From Ureibacillus yapensis (lineage in GTDB: Bacteria; Bacillota; Bacilli; Bacillales_A; Planococcaceae), in assembly GCF_003515775.1 (NCBI RefSeq), contig NZ_QWEI01000001.1, positions 39,840-103,839 of the forward strand: a stretch of 64,000 nucleotides of DNA. The letters are read 5' to 3'. The position numbers were made by a program, and so were the translations under genes. This document shows positions 28,586 to 37,582 of the stretch, piece after piece (position 1 is the stretch's first letter; each line of letters starts with the position of its first letter). Below the pieces are notes generated by a model. It saw nothing but the letters and a program-made list of their open reading frames with translations, was not told the origin of the DNA and searched no databases.

Positions 28586-28617
28586 TAAAAAAAAAGCCGC
28601 TATATAATAGGGCTTTT
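28586..28617 (-). terminator. Terminator after ypfA
   Basis: Minus strand AAAGCC-CTAT pairs with ATAG-C-GGCTTT, followed by nine T. The stem overlaps the ypfA stop codon. Confidence 0.85.
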
Positions 28618-29275
28618 AAACAATTGAATGTGCATCCTGTATTTTTCTAACCATCAGCTGTCTTTCAAAACAGAAACGGACGATAAGTTGCTTATCCACC
28701 TGAGCAGTATCCAAAAATTGTATGGATGCTAGTTTCTGTTGATTTTTTTCAAAAATCCTTACAATTTTGGCACTTGTCTGCACATATCGAATATCACCAT
28801 TTATATAGGGCAATACAATCGTCAGCTCTACTTCGTCCCCCTCTTTAAAAGGAGGTTCATTTTTCAAGTGAAGAGCCATTCCGCCTGCACTTATATCTTC
28901 CGTCACAAATTGATGGAAGTTATTTCGAATTTTGACAGCCACATCTGCAGCGGTATTGACGCGGACAAACTCGCGCCTTTGTATTTTAATGAACTCCTCT
29001 TCAGGCGGGCAATAAAGCTTAATCATTGGAATATTGCCCATTTTGCGCCCGACTACTTCCGTATTGAATGCATAACTGATGTTATTTTCCGTGATGAATG
29101 TAGCACGAAATTGAGAACCATCCACTAAAAAAGCGGTTTTGTTTGTTTGTGTATTGATGGGATAGTCAATATACAGCGTATGGCTATCCTGCTCGATCAC
29201 TTTACAGCGAAATTTTTCCACTCGTTCAGTGTAGGTTGGTTCTAAAGTCAGTGCAGTCCCTATCTTTAGTTGCAT
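28616..29275 (-). CDS. ypfA: PilZ-domain c-di-GMP receptor YpfA (flagellar brake MotI/DgrA type)
   Basis: This 219-residue protein has a YcgR_2-type N-terminal barrel and a C-terminal PilZ domain. The c-di-GMP site is visible as QRREFVRV (R-x3-R) and EDISAGGMAL (D-x-S-x2-G). In B. subtilis the homologue stops flagellar rotation when bound to c-di-GMP; cheR in the same window supports a motile host. ATG 29275. It stands alone between cmk and ypeB with its own terminator. Confidence 0.9.
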   Translation of the reverse strand: MQLKIGTALTLEPTYTERVEKFRCKVIEQDSHTLYIDYPINTQTNKTAFLVDGSQFRATFITENNISYAFNTEVVGRKMGNIPMIKLYCPPEEEFIKIQRREFVRVNTAADVAVKIRNNFHQFVTEDISAGGMALHLKNEPPFKEGDEVELTIVLPYINGDIRYVQTSAKIVRIFEKNQQKLASIQFLDTAQVDKQLIVRFCFERQLMVRKIQDAHSIV

Positions 29276-29411
29276 ACTCTTCGCCTCGCACTTTATGATA
29301 ATGTAATTATGGCATGAAATTTAGTTTTTTTCCATATCCTTCAAAACATTTTGCAGGCCATTTACAAAGTTTTTTACAAGACGAAGATGGATTGTAGGTC
29401 CTATTTACTAA

Positions 29412-30707
29412 TCAATGCATGGATTCCACTTTTATTACATCATGATTTTCCGCATCTACTACCACTCTAAAGGTCTCATTCATCTCACTATCAAATCGCG
29501 CAATTACTTCATAACATTCTCTCAATTGGAGTGTTTCATTTTCCGTGTACACTAGTCTTTCTTCCTCAACGACTGTCCCTGGACGGAAGAAGTTTTCCCA
29601 ATTGACTGGAACGACTTTTTGATCTTTGTTGATTGTTTCTTTCTGCACATATTCCATTGCATTCAAACCAAGCAATTCCCCACTATCCTTCGAAACTTTT
29701 GCTTGAATTCCATCCGGATAAACATAAGCTTTTTCCTTGCCTTTACCAACTACACGAGCAAAAGAGATGTGCCATGCCTCATGGTTTTCCCTCATTTCTA
29801 CAATTTCCACATCTTTATAATTGCCGCGCGCCAAAAATTGCTCTGCAGCCTTTCTTATGTCTTGTTGAGAAAGTCTGTTTCCTTCTTGTACAGGACGTTC
29901 AGATAAGAAAGATAACAGATGTCCGCCTTTTACCGTAATATCGGCATAGCCGATTCGGCTTCCTTTTACAAATTGAATATGATAAAAAGGATACGCTGCG
30001 TCTCTTCTGCTTTGGGTTACTGTATAAGTTGCATCTTTTATGCCGGGAATAAGGACTTCCAAACGTTGAATCGCTTGATCTTTGGTAATCTCTTTATCGT
30101 TCAGATTTTGAAGCTCTTTTTTCTTTTGCCAATCCGATTCACTCGCTGTTAAAGGAAAATCGGTTTCGCTATAACTCTTTAAATTGGTTGCAACGTTTCT
30201 GAACGGCGTTTCGTTGGTTTCTTTTCCAGTAATCGCAGCCCAATCCGCAAAACTCGGGTCATTTTGATAGAAATTTGATGTAGCTACTGCCCACTCATCT
30301 GATAAAGTTTGCAGTTTTTGATTAACCTTGGTCATTCGATTATGCCAAGAATCGTAATTCCCGAAATCCGCAGCATACTTTGCTTCTTCCCCGATATTTC
30401 CGACATATCGCATCCATTCATTGGCGACTTCCTGACTTACCGGCAAGCTCCCAATGGATGAACGGAATTCGTTGCTTGTTCTCCAAATATTATCAAGTTC
30501 TTTTTCAAGCGCTTTCTCATCTTGAAAAAGCAATGATTGAGAGACAGAATGTTGAAGATTCGATAATTTTTCAGACGCATTGGATAATGAATTCGAATAG
30601 TGGGCTTGAACTGTTCGCTCAAGTCGATTGTTATTTTGTTTTACTTCATATGAATATAATCCTAACGCCAATACGGCAATGGATAGTAAATAGATTGCAC
30701 TTTTCAT
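29412..30707 (-). CDS. ypeB: Germination protein YpeB
   Basis: YpeB is needed for the cortex-lytic enzyme SleB to accumulate and stay inactive in dormant spores. The 431-residue product has an N-terminal membrane anchor (MKSAIYLLSIAVLALGLYSY), a helical domain, and repeated PepSY-like modules from about residue 200 (ITKDQAIQRLEVLIPGIKDA and RLSQQDIRKAAEQFLARG). ATG 30707 follows AAAGGAGGGG, 12 bases after sleB, so the pair is a bicistronic operon as in other spore-formers. Confidence 0.95.
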   Translation of the reverse strand: MKSAIYLLSIAVLALGLYSYEVKQNNNRLERTVQAHYSNSLSNASEKLSNLQHSVSQSLLFQDEKALEKELDNIWRTSNEFRSSIGSLPVSQEVANEWMRYVGNIGEEAKYAADFGNYDSWHNRMTKVNQKLQTLSDEWAVATSNFYQNDPSFADWAAITGKETNETPFRNVATNLKSYSETDFPLTASESDWQKKKELQNLNDKEITKDQAIQRLEVLIPGIKDATYTVTQSRRDAAYPFYHIQFVKGSRIGYADITVKGGHLLSFLSERPVQEGNRLSQQDIRKAAEQFLARGNYKDVEIVEMRENHEAWHISFARVVGKGKEKAYVYPDGIQAKVSKDSGELLGLNAMEYVQKETINKDQKVVPVNWENFFRPGTVVEEERLVYTENETLQLRECYEVIARFDSEMNETFRVVVDAENHDVIKVESMH

Positions 30708-30719
30708 GTTGCCCCTCCT

Positions 30720-31508
30720 TTAGTAGCAGAATATATGTTCACCAATTTGCTTGATTTGCGGTCTTGTCCAAATCCACTCGCTTGTTGCAGTGACTGGATT
30801 AAAATAGTAAAGTGCATTTTCGGAAGGATCCCAGCCATTCATCGCATCCAATACTGCCTGTTTCGCTCTTTCGTTTGGTTCCAGCCAAATCTGCCCATCT
30901 GCCACCGCAGTAAAAGCTCTTGGCTGGAAAATAATCTCCGAAATTGAATTTGGAAAATCAGGCGACTCCAGACGATTCAAAATAACCGCTGCTACTGCTA
31001 CTTGTCCCTCATAGGGTTCGCCACGCGCTTCACCATAAACAGCATTAGCCATTAACTGAATATCGCGTTCAGAATATTTTGCCGGCAATTGCACGGTTGT
31101 CGTTGAGGAGTAGCCCTCCCCCGCCGCAGTTGTTTGTTGGGCTAAAGGAATTCCACCGTAATGTGTAAAACGATTGCCTTGAGCAATTTGCTGATGGACC
31201 CAATCTTCATTGAATTCTGTTACTCTCACTAATTGATCCTTTGTTCCCGGGCCTGCAATTCCATCGATATCAAGACCATATTGATCTTGGAAATTGCGCA
31301 GTGCCCAATAGGTGCCATAACCAAAAATCCCGTCAATTTTTCCGTTGTAGAATCCCAAGTATTGCAAACGTGCCTGCAATTCAATAACATCATCGCCAAA
31401 AGCGCCTCGTTCTACAATTTGTCCCGAAAAGGCAAAGGTTTCATTCGGCTTTAAAATTGAAATGGTTCCAAAAATTAAAATGACAGATATTAAGATTGTT
31501 CTAACCAT
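30720..31508 (-). CDS. sleB: Spore cortex-lytic enzyme SleB
   Basis: SleB is a lytic transglycosylase that opens spore cortex peptidoglycan during germination. The 262 residues comprise a secretion signal (about 1-27, ending ETFAFS), a peptidoglycan-binding repeat (GDDVIELQARLQYLGFYNGK) and the hydrolase_2 domain with the catalytic glutamate in VYGEARGEPYEGQVAVAAV. ATG 31508 is eight bases after AAAGGAG; a GTG at 31517 overlaps that site. Confidence 0.95.
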   Translation of the reverse strand: MVRTILISVILIFGTISILKPNETFAFSGQIVERGAFGDDVIELQARLQYLGFYNGKIDGIFGYGTYWALRNFQDQYGLDIDGIAGPGTKDQLVRVTEFNEDWVHQQIAQGNRFTHYGGIPLAQQTTAAGEGYSSTTTVQLPAKYSERDIQLMANAVYGEARGEPYEGQVAVAAVILNRLESPDFPNSISEIIFQPRAFTAVADGQIWLEPNERAKQAVLDAMNGWDPSENALYYFNPVTATSEWIWTRPQIKQIGEHIFCY

Positions 31509-31527
31509 TGATTTCACTCCTTTCTCA

Positions 31528-31557
31528 TAGCATGTAAAAAAGAGTTGTTTTTATACG
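31528..31557 (-). promoter_or_regulatory. Possible sigma-G promoter of sleB-ypeB
   Basis: Minus strand CGTATA, 17 bases, CATGCTA. This resembles the forespore sigma-G pattern (TGAATA / CATACTA). The transcript would begin just ahead of the SD, which is tight. Confidence 0.4.
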
Positions 31558-31590
31558 TTTGGTTTGAGAAAAATGAAAAAAAGAACCATT

Positions 31591-31636
31591 AAAAAAAGCC
31601 TCTATTTTCGCTTGAAGAATTGAAAATAGAAGCTTT
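31591..31636 (-). terminator. Terminator after prsW
   Basis: Minus strand AAAGCTTCTATTTTC pairs with GAAAATAGAGGCTTT around a 12-base loop, then TTTT. It overlaps the prsW stop. Confidence 0.85.
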
Positions 31637-32315
31637 ATATCTTATTTTGTTCAAACAAATGCTGCACAAGATGCCGGTGGGCAAGTTTCACTTTTTTCAG
31701 TGCCAACCACCACAGGAACAGCATAAAAGGAGCAATTAAGTATACCCAGTAGCCTTCAAAAGTTAAAATGGAATTATATATAATATGTAAGATTAAAGGA
31801 GCGATCAAGGAGAGCAGCAGGTATTCATTTTGTTTGTCATTTTTTGCAAATTTACTTTTGCCATAATAATACCCCATCACCACTCCGAACAAGGCATGAC
31901 TGGAAACAGGTAAAAGCGCCCGCAAAAAGGCTGTATTAATTCCAAAGGAAAGCAAATAAAATATGTTTTCCATTGTAGCAAAACCCAGCGACACACTTGC
32001 TCCATAAAGAATACCATCATATGGATCATCGAATTCAACATGGCGAAAGATCAGTATAAAGATGATTAGCCATTTGAAAAATTCCTCCAGCACGCTTGAA
32101 AACAAGACATTCGACAAAAAAGGATCCAGAATTGCTTCCTCTTCTTTTACTACGTATTGAATAAACATGATTGGAAAAGTCATCAGGGCGCCGAAGACGA
32201 ATGCTTGCAGCAACGTTTTTCTGGGTTCCGTCGCCATTTGGTTGCGCAAATAAAAATAACTGAGCAGCGCCAATGCAGGAGCGATGGCCGCCGAGAGCAA
32301 AACGATACTAAATAT
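31635..32315 (-). CDS. prsW: PrsW family intramembrane protease, probable AUA start
   Basis: PrsW performs site-1 cleavage of the anti-sigma factor RsiW in B. subtilis. The product has seven to eight membrane helices with the catalytic EEFFKW motif and later conserved H and E residues (GFATMENIFYL, PVSSHALFGVVMGYYYG). The only nearby standard start, GTG 32324, shares bases with the SD AAGGAG and cannot be used with it. ATA 32315 lies eight bases after AAGGAG. It gives 226 residues and places the N-terminus (xFSIVLL...APALALLSYFY) like the B. subtilis protein. I therefore propose AUA initiation. Confidence 0.88.
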   Translation of the reverse strand: MFSIVLLSAAIAPALALLSYFYLRNQMATEPRKTLLQAFVFGALMTFPIMFIQYVVKEEEAILDPFLSNVLFSSVLEEFFKWLIIFILIFRHVEFDDPYDGILYGASVSLGFATMENIFYLLSFGINTAFLRALLPVSSHALFGVVMGYYYGKSKFAKNDKQNEYLLLSLIAPLILHIIYNSILTFEGYWVYLIAPFMLFLWWLALKKVKLAHRHLVQHLFEQNKI

Positions 32316-32401
32316 GAGTGACACTCCTTCCTATGTGTAATAATAATGTTATTATATCATTAATCTATATGAAAAAAATTCTTTTAGAGGGGTTTTTCAA
32401 C

Positions 32402-33373
32402 GTGAAGAAACACATTTTAATCTTGCACACAGGCGGAACCATTTCCATGAAGATGGACGAAGGAGGCGCGGTACTTCCCAATGATCGAAACCCTCTTATT
32501 GGTGTGAGTGAACAACTTGCAAAATATGCAAACGTAAAAGAGAAGGAAGTATTCAATTACCCATCTCCGCACATTACACCTAAAGTAATGTTGGAGCTGC
32601 GCAATGTCATAGTTCAATATGCAAATGACAACGAGGTGGATGGGGTCGTCATTACGCATGGAACAGATACATTGGAAGAAACGGCTTATTTTCTGGATTT
32701 GACTACAAAATTTTCTTTTCCCATTGTGTTGACCGGTGCAATGCGTTCTTCCAATGAACTTGGAGCGGATGGAATCTATAACCTGGTGGAAGCCGTCCGG
32801 GTTGCTTGCAGTGATGACGCTCGCGATAAAGGGGTGTTGGTGGTCATGAATGACGAAATCCACCAAGCATTCAATATTACGAAAACTTCAACTTCAAGTG
32901 TCAACACCTTCCAGAGTCCCCAATACGGACCTATTGGATTGGTAACGAAAAAAACGGTGCATATTCATCAAGCGCCAGTCAATAGATCGTATGTAGAAGT
33001 GAATTCCATCAAAAAACGTGTGGCTTTATTAAAAGTGTATGCAGGGATGGAGAGGGATTTGATTGAAGCGATTCTGGATTTGCAATATGACGGAATTGTT
33101 TTGGAAGGACTCGGACAAGGCAATGTGCCGCCGGATGTAGCAATTGGTATCGAGAAATTGATCAAGGCAAACATTCCGGTCATCCTCGTTTCGCGCTGCT
33201 TTAATGGAATCGCGGAAGGCGTGTATGGCTATGAAGGCGGCGGAAAAAGCCTGGAGGATATGGGCGTGATTTTTGCCAACGGAATCAATGGCCAAAAAGC
33301 ACGCTTGAAGCTGTTAATCGGCCTAAATCAGGAACATAATCCAGTTGATTTGAAGGAATATTTTTATTCATGA
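32402..33373 (+). CDS. ansA: Type I L-asparaginase
   Basis: This cytoplasmic enzyme hydrolyses asparagine to aspartate and ammonia. The first catalytic threonine is in LHTGGTISMK (residues 7-16) and the second threonine-aspartate pair in THGTDTLEET. TGAMRSSNELGADG and GNVPPDV are also family motifs. GTG 32402, nine bases after GAGGGG, gives 323 residues; an upstream ATG at 32370 has no ribosome site. It is divergent from prsW. Downstream at 33411-33451 an inverted repeat GAAGGAATTC / GAATTCCTTC is present but lacks a T-run. Confidence 0.93.
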   Translation: MKKHILILHTGGTISMKMDEGGAVLPNDRNPLIGVSEQLAKYANVKEKEVFNYPSPHITPKVMLELRNVIVQYANDNEVDGVVITHGTDTLEETAYFLDLTTKFSFPIVLTGAMRSSNELGADGIYNLVEAVRVACSDDARDKGVLVVMNDEIHQAFNITKTSTSSVNTFQSPQYGPIGLVTKKTVHIHQAPVNRSYVEVNSIKKRVALLKVYAGMERDLIEAILDLQYDGIVLEGLGQGNVPPDVAIGIEKLIKANIPVILVSRCFNGIAEGVYGYEGGGKSLEDMGVIFANGINGQKARLKLLIGLNQEHNPVDLKEYFYS

Positions 33374-33728
33374 TATTGATTTTATCATTGATTAGAGCCG
33401 ATCTTGCTGCGAAGGAATTCTTTTGAAAGAGATTAAATAATGAATTCCTTCTACATCCGCGCTTGAAATTAATGATTGGAAAATTCGTCTATCGCTGCAA
33501 CGTTGGTGCGTCACCATTTAATACTATCCCATCTGTCATATCTATTCCTACTAAATGAATACTGCTTATATCATGATGGGAAAAGCCATATACTTGGTTG
33601 GAAACAACAATGTTATGTTTCTCAAGTGATTTTATTTCGTCTTGATATTTTCGGTATGATTAACATAAAAGGCCATTAGGAATTTACCACAATATTAAGG
33701 ATGCTATTGCAATTTGAACAGGAGTTCA
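33374..33728. other. Gap after ansA, no gene seen
   Basis: The gap is AT-rich with the 33411-33451 inverted repeat. Short frames here lack ribosome sites and recognisable content. Confidence 0.5.
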
Positions 33729-33764
33729 ATAATAAAAGGCATTAATCCTATTCAGATTAACGCC
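33729..33764 (-). terminator. Terminator after the M28 aminopeptidase
   Basis: Minus strand GGCGTTAATC pairs with GATTAATGCC (one G-U) across a 7-base loop, then TTTTATTATT. Confidence 0.85.
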
Positions 33765-33827
33765 CTCTTGGAGATTTTTATAAAATATAGATAGCATAAA
33801 TTAACTTATAGCCAATTGTTTTTTTGA

Positions 33828-35213
33828 TTATTCGAGTTCTCTATCCTCAAATACATAATCTACTTCTTTTGGCGCAACTTTAGCTTTTTCTAATGCCGGA
33901 GTATCAGGGCGAGCCACTTGATATACAGCAGAACCTACAATATTAGATACTTCTTCTAACTTATCTAAACTAATTTTGTCTAAGTTATCTTCTGGCGTGT
34001 GATACCAAGGTTCTACTGGTGCATGGATAAACAATGCAGCAGGAATTCCCGCTTCTTCAAATGGAACGTGGTCACTTCTCCCGCCCTCCCCGTAAGGAAT
34101 AGCTTCTCCCGTATTTGCTAAACGAGCACCCGCAGCTGCTCCTAAATCCGTCACGATATTTTTTTCTCCATCATTTGTGTACATAATTAATTCACCAGCA
34201 TCTTGACTTCCAACCATGTCCATTTGGAACATGCCTACTGTACGTTCGTAGTCTTCATCAGTCATTTTGGATACATATTCATATGATCCTAATAACCCAT
34301 TCTCTTCAGCTCCAAAAGTGACAAAGCGAATATCTGTATCCGTTGGAGAATTTGCGAATACACGTGCCAACTCAAGTACAGTCGCTGTGCCTGAAGCATC
34401 GTCATTTGCTCCTGGAGCCCCGTCAACAGAATCATGATGTGCACCAACAAGAATTAATTGATTTGTAGATTTTTGAGTCGCTTTTTTTGTTGCCACTACA
34501 TTGTGAGAAGTTGCCTCTTCTGATTTAGCTCCCTCTATTTTTAAGGTAGCTGTTACAGTTTCACCGTCATCTAGACGTGCCTTTAAAGCTGATCCTTGCT
34601 CTTGTGTGATAGCTACAGCTGGTACATAATCATTCGGTTCTCCTAGTGTTCCATTAATTACGCCAACCCCATTGTTATATATAATAACAGCGGAAGCTCC
34701 TGCATTCTGAGCATTCATTATTTTTTCAGCGAAGGTAAAGCTACCACGTTGGATTAAAGCAATCTTTCCTGAAACATCTTTTCCTTCAAAATCACTTGGT
34801 GCCCCTAAACCAGCGTCAACAAATTCACTAGTAACCTCCCCATTTACACCATAGGTAAAGCTATTTGTTGCAAGTTCATTACCATCAATACTTAATTCTA
34901 TTAAACTAGGTGCTGTATAACTATAAATATTGAATGGCTGTAATTCCGTTTCATATCCATAAGACTCAAATTGGCTCTTAATATAATCCACCGCATCTTT
35001 CTCACCTTGTGTTCCAGCAACACGTGGATTCTTTGCAAGCTCAGCAATATGATTGTAGATGTTTTCTACTTTAATCCGTTTTACAATTTTGTTGTCAAAT
35101 GCTTGTTCGGATTCTTGATTTCCTGCTGGTGCTACCGGTGCCGCCGATGCAGTAATTGCCCCTAAGGAAAGGCTAGCTGCAAGTAAAATGGATAGAGATC
35201 TTTTTCTTATCAA
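33828..35213 (-). CDS. Secreted M28 aminopeptidase with PA domain (YwaD-like)
   Basis: This 461-residue product has a signal peptide (MIRKRSLSILLAASLSLGAI ending ASA). A protease-associated insert follows (GKIALIQRGSFTFAEKIMNA). The di-zinc M28 peptidase core comes next: HHDSVDG, PGANDDASG, GAEENGLLGS, QMDMVGS and WYHTPEDN supply the ligands and catalytic Glu. Length and layout match B. subtilis YwaD, an extracellular leucine-type aminopeptidase. The start is TTG 35213, seven bases after AAGGAGG. The exported enzyme would supply amino acids from peptides. Confidence 0.93.
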   Translation of the reverse strand: MIRKRSLSILLAASLSLGAITASAAPVAPAGNQESEQAFDNKIVKRIKVENIYNHIAELAKNPRVAGTQGEKDAVDYIKSQFESYGYETELQPFNIYSYTAPSLIELSIDGNELATNSFTYGVNGEVTSEFVDAGLGAPSDFEGKDVSGKIALIQRGSFTFAEKIMNAQNAGASAVIIYNNGVGVINGTLGEPNDYVPAVAITQEQGSALKARLDDGETVTATLKIEGAKSEEATSHNVVATKKATQKSTNQLILVGAHHDSVDGAPGANDDASGTATVLELARVFANSPTDTDIRFVTFGAEENGLLGSYEYVSKMTDEDYERTVGMFQMDMVGSQDAGELIMYTNDGEKNIVTDLGAAAGARLANTGEAIPYGEGGRSDHVPFEEAGIPAALFIHAPVEPWYHTPEDNLDKISLDKLEEVSNIVGSAVYQVARPDTPALEKAKVAPKEVDYVFEDRELE

Positions 35214-35645
35214 TGTGATTCCTCCTTATTTCTGATTTTTGGAAATTTATTACTTACATAAAAACATTAAATTATTTTTACTTATCCGAAACTATAATTC
35301 TAAAAATTCAGACATTTAACTCTATAGTTTTACCCAACTCTATTAAAATTCAAACAAAATAATATGAATAAATCTATTGTTCTTCTTTAACAGAATAAAT
35401 TCCACAAATAAAAATCACCCAAAAGTCTGCGTTGCAAACTTTTTATCAAATTTCTATATTAGAAGTCCTATAAAATAAGGGTTTTTGTATCTATTGGTTA
35501 CTTTAGAAGCAGAAAAGCCTTTCTTGATGTAAAAATAAGAACGTGTAAATAAACCTACATATATAAAAAGAAAAGAGACCAACCAAAAAATGATTGATCG
35601 CTTCTCTAGAACTATTATTTATTTAAATAAGCCCAGGCTCGCATT
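35214..35645. other. AT-rich gap upstream of the aminopeptidase, no intact gene
   Basis: This region is very AT-rich. A weak stem AGAGACCAACC / GATCGCTTCTCT near 35573-35606 may be a remnant terminator. Nothing else is supported. Confidence 0.4.
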
Positions 35646-35798
35646 TTATAGGGATTCGGTAAAGGGGCGTATTTTCTGTTTCTTCACATAGCTGTAAACT
35701 TGATTTTCAGATCTGCTTAACATTTCCATAATTTACGCTTTAGTATAATATGGTTCAGTTTGGAGTTGCTCTTCTAAATTAGGTTCGGTTGTAGTCAA
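35646..35798 (-). pseudogene. Broken helix-turn-helix / excisionase-like gene
   Basis: TTG 35798 follows AAGGGGA and opens LTTTEPNLEEQLQTEPYYTK, then A and a stop TAA. The same frame continues IMEMLSRSENQVYSYVKKQK and IRPFTESL to a second stop. The block YYTKA-x-IMEML-x9-VYSYVKKQKIRPF reads like the N-terminal helix-turn-helix of small DNA-binding or excisionase proteins. A single GAA to TAA change would explain the internal stop. The exact family is not recognised. It may be a relic of a mobile element. Confidence 0.4.
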
Positions 35799-36084
35799 AG
35801 CGATTCCCCTTCTTTTTAACTGGAAGTAAAATTAAGAAGATTTTTCTTCATGTTCAGTAGAATCAAAAATTGAGGTTGTAAATGAATTAGGAAATTGTTC
35901 TGGGCAGTATTGCCCGACCATTCCCATTTCAAGGAACTACAGAAAATCATCAACTACATTGATAAATGGATAAAGTAATAGGTTTAGTAAATATGGCTCA
36001 ATTATCATAAATAAATATCATTTCCGAGTAATCTATCTTATTATTATATTGTAAAATTTTTCTACAATGAGAGGAAATTAGGAA

Positions 36085-37104
36085 ATGAAAAAAGGAATAT
36101 TATTAGTACCTACATTATTGATCGGATTGACATTGCCAGTAAATGGAGTTTATGCAGAAGAACCTATAGCAGAAACTCCAACTGAACAAACAGAGGCAGT
36201 AATCGAAGATACAACTCCAATACCTGCTACGACAGAATCTAGTACAGAAACAAATACTGGAACTATAGAAGAAGCTCCTAAAACAGAGGAAAAACCGGTT
36301 GAGGTTACACCACTGCCAGAAGCAAAGCCAATGCAAGTTACCGCTATCAATGATGGCAAACTTTATAAAGGCAGAACTCTAGTGCCATTACGTGCAATCT
36401 CAGAAGGATTAGGATTAGAGGTTAAATGGGATCAAAGGGAGAAGCAAGTTACTGTATCAGATCGTATTTTCGAAGAAGTAGTTATGACACAAGATTCCAA
36501 TAAGATACAGAGGTTTAACTATCCAGTTAGAACTCTTGATGTGCCAGTTAAAAATTTCAACGGAAAGATTTATGTTCCTATAGCTGCGGCTATACTAGGT
36601 AACGCTGAGGTTCACTGGAACAACAAGACTAAAGTTGCGACAATTATTCTTGGTGGCAGACAAGTTATCGTAGGCACTGGTAAAACTAAAGTGTCTGTAG
36701 ACGATAATAATCCAATTGTTGTAAACAAAGGTGGATTATCTGATGCTAGAGCGAAGAATATTATCGGTAGAGCAAATGATATGGCGAACCTATTGTCAAT
36801 CAGTCAAAAACAAACTCACTTTAGACCTTACTTCACTCAATCATATATAAGAGATATTATTCGTCAAAATAAGAATAGCGAATATGCTAAACTATTTAAG
36901 AATGTGAAAGAGTACGAGGTTATACATAATAAGAATAACCCAAATGTAATGTATATTGAGCAAAAGGTAAACAACGTAGGCGAGGATAAGCAAGACCATG
37001 TGGAAAGAAGAATAGTTCTGAAAAAAGATGGTTACACATGGATAGTTAGCAATATTATTTTCAATGTACAGAATCAATATGAAATTAATAACATGATAGA
37101 TTAG
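36085..37104 (+). CDS. Secreted protein with copper amine oxidase N-terminal-like (stalk) domain
   Basis: The 339 residues start with a signal peptide (MKKGILLVPTLLIGLTLPVN ending VYA). A Thr/Glu/Pro-rich linker runs to about residue 85. A Cu_amine_oxidN1-type module follows: GRTLVPLRAISEGLGLEVKW with VTVSD, then KIYVPIAAAILGNAEVHWNN. The C-terminal 130 residues are lysine- and asparagine-rich with no family I recognise. No enzymatic amine-oxidase domain follows, so it is probably a cell-surface binding or structural protein. SD AGAGGAAA precedes ATG 36085. It is AT-rich compared with the core genes and stands alone, so recent acquisition is possible. Confidence 0.75.
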   Translation: MKKGILLVPTLLIGLTLPVNGVYAEEPIAETPTEQTEAVIEDTTPIPATTESSTETNTGTIEEAPKTEEKPVEVTPLPEAKPMQVTAINDGKLYKGRTLVPLRAISEGLGLEVKWDQREKQVTVSDRIFEEVVMTQDSNKIQRFNYPVRTLDVPVKNFNGKIYVPIAAAILGNAEVHWNNKTKVATIILGGRQVIVGTGKTKVSVDDNNPIVVNKGGLSDARAKNIIGRANDMANLLSISQKQTHFRPYFTQSYIRDIIRQNKNSEYAKLFKNVKEYEVIHNKNNPNVMYIEQKVNNVGEDKQDHVERRIVLKKDGYTWIVSNIIFNVQNQYEINNMID

Positions 37105-37121
37105 TCACACCATGTAAGTGT

Positions 37122-37161
37122 CGATAATCAGCATTCCGTTTTATACGGTGTGTTGATTATC
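37122..37161 (+). other. Hairpin after the secreted protein gene
   Basis: GATAATCA with further inner pairs (CCGT / ACGG) closes on TGATTATC. A T-run does not follow, so it may protect the mRNA end rather than terminate. Confidence 0.4.
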
Positions 37162-37360
37162 TCCAAATGAGGCGTTTTAGGTTTCTGCGAAATGAATCTT
37201 AGTTAGTTGCAATCTCAAAAGCTGATTACGATTTAGTTATTAAATGAAATAATGACTGGATTCACATAATGAAAAAATATTATACGCTAAGATTAAATAA
37301 ATACTCGGAACTGAAGAGATTGAACTTATCGTTTAACTAATGCCCTTCTTTCTGCGTACT

Positions 37361-37492
37361 CTACGCATTCTCTACCAAGGTTGTATTAGCACCTTTCTGA
37401 GTCATCTGCCCTAAAGCCTCCTCAAGCTTACGGATTGTCGATTGAAGGGATTTTATCGACTGCAACTTTTCTATTTTCGATATAGATTCCAT
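37361..37492 (-). CDS. Possible 43-residue helical peptide, or a gene remnant
   Basis: ATG 37492 opens MESISKIEKLQSIKSLQSTI, followed by RKLEEALGQM and TQKGANTTLVENA. The codon pattern and amphipathic heptads look like real protein, and the final region reads like the start of a longer domain. There is no clear SD, and a second short in-frame stretch follows the stop, so a truncated gene is at least as likely as an expressed peptide. Confidence 0.3.
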   Translation of the reverse strand: MESISKIEKLQSIKSLQSTIRKLEEALGQMTQKGANTTLVENA

Positions 37493-37522
37493 GTTAATCG
37501 TGCCATTTCATAGTATTTCAAT

Positions 37523-37573
37523 AAAAAAAAGGCATAGCATATTTTTAAGGAACAAATATGCTATGCCTTTTTT
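37523..37573. terminator. Bidirectional terminator
   Basis: Perfect stem GGCATAGCATATT / AATATGCTATGCC, flanked by A-run and T-run on the two sides. It serves the threonine-synthase-like gene ending at 37583 on the minus strand. Confidence 0.9.
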
Positions 37574-37582
37574 CCTGTTACC

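Noticed and set aside
33411..33451. Inverted repeat after ansA as an intrinsic terminator
   Set aside because: The ten-base stem is perfect, but the loop is long (about 21 bases) and no T-run follows, so it is mentioned only with ansA.
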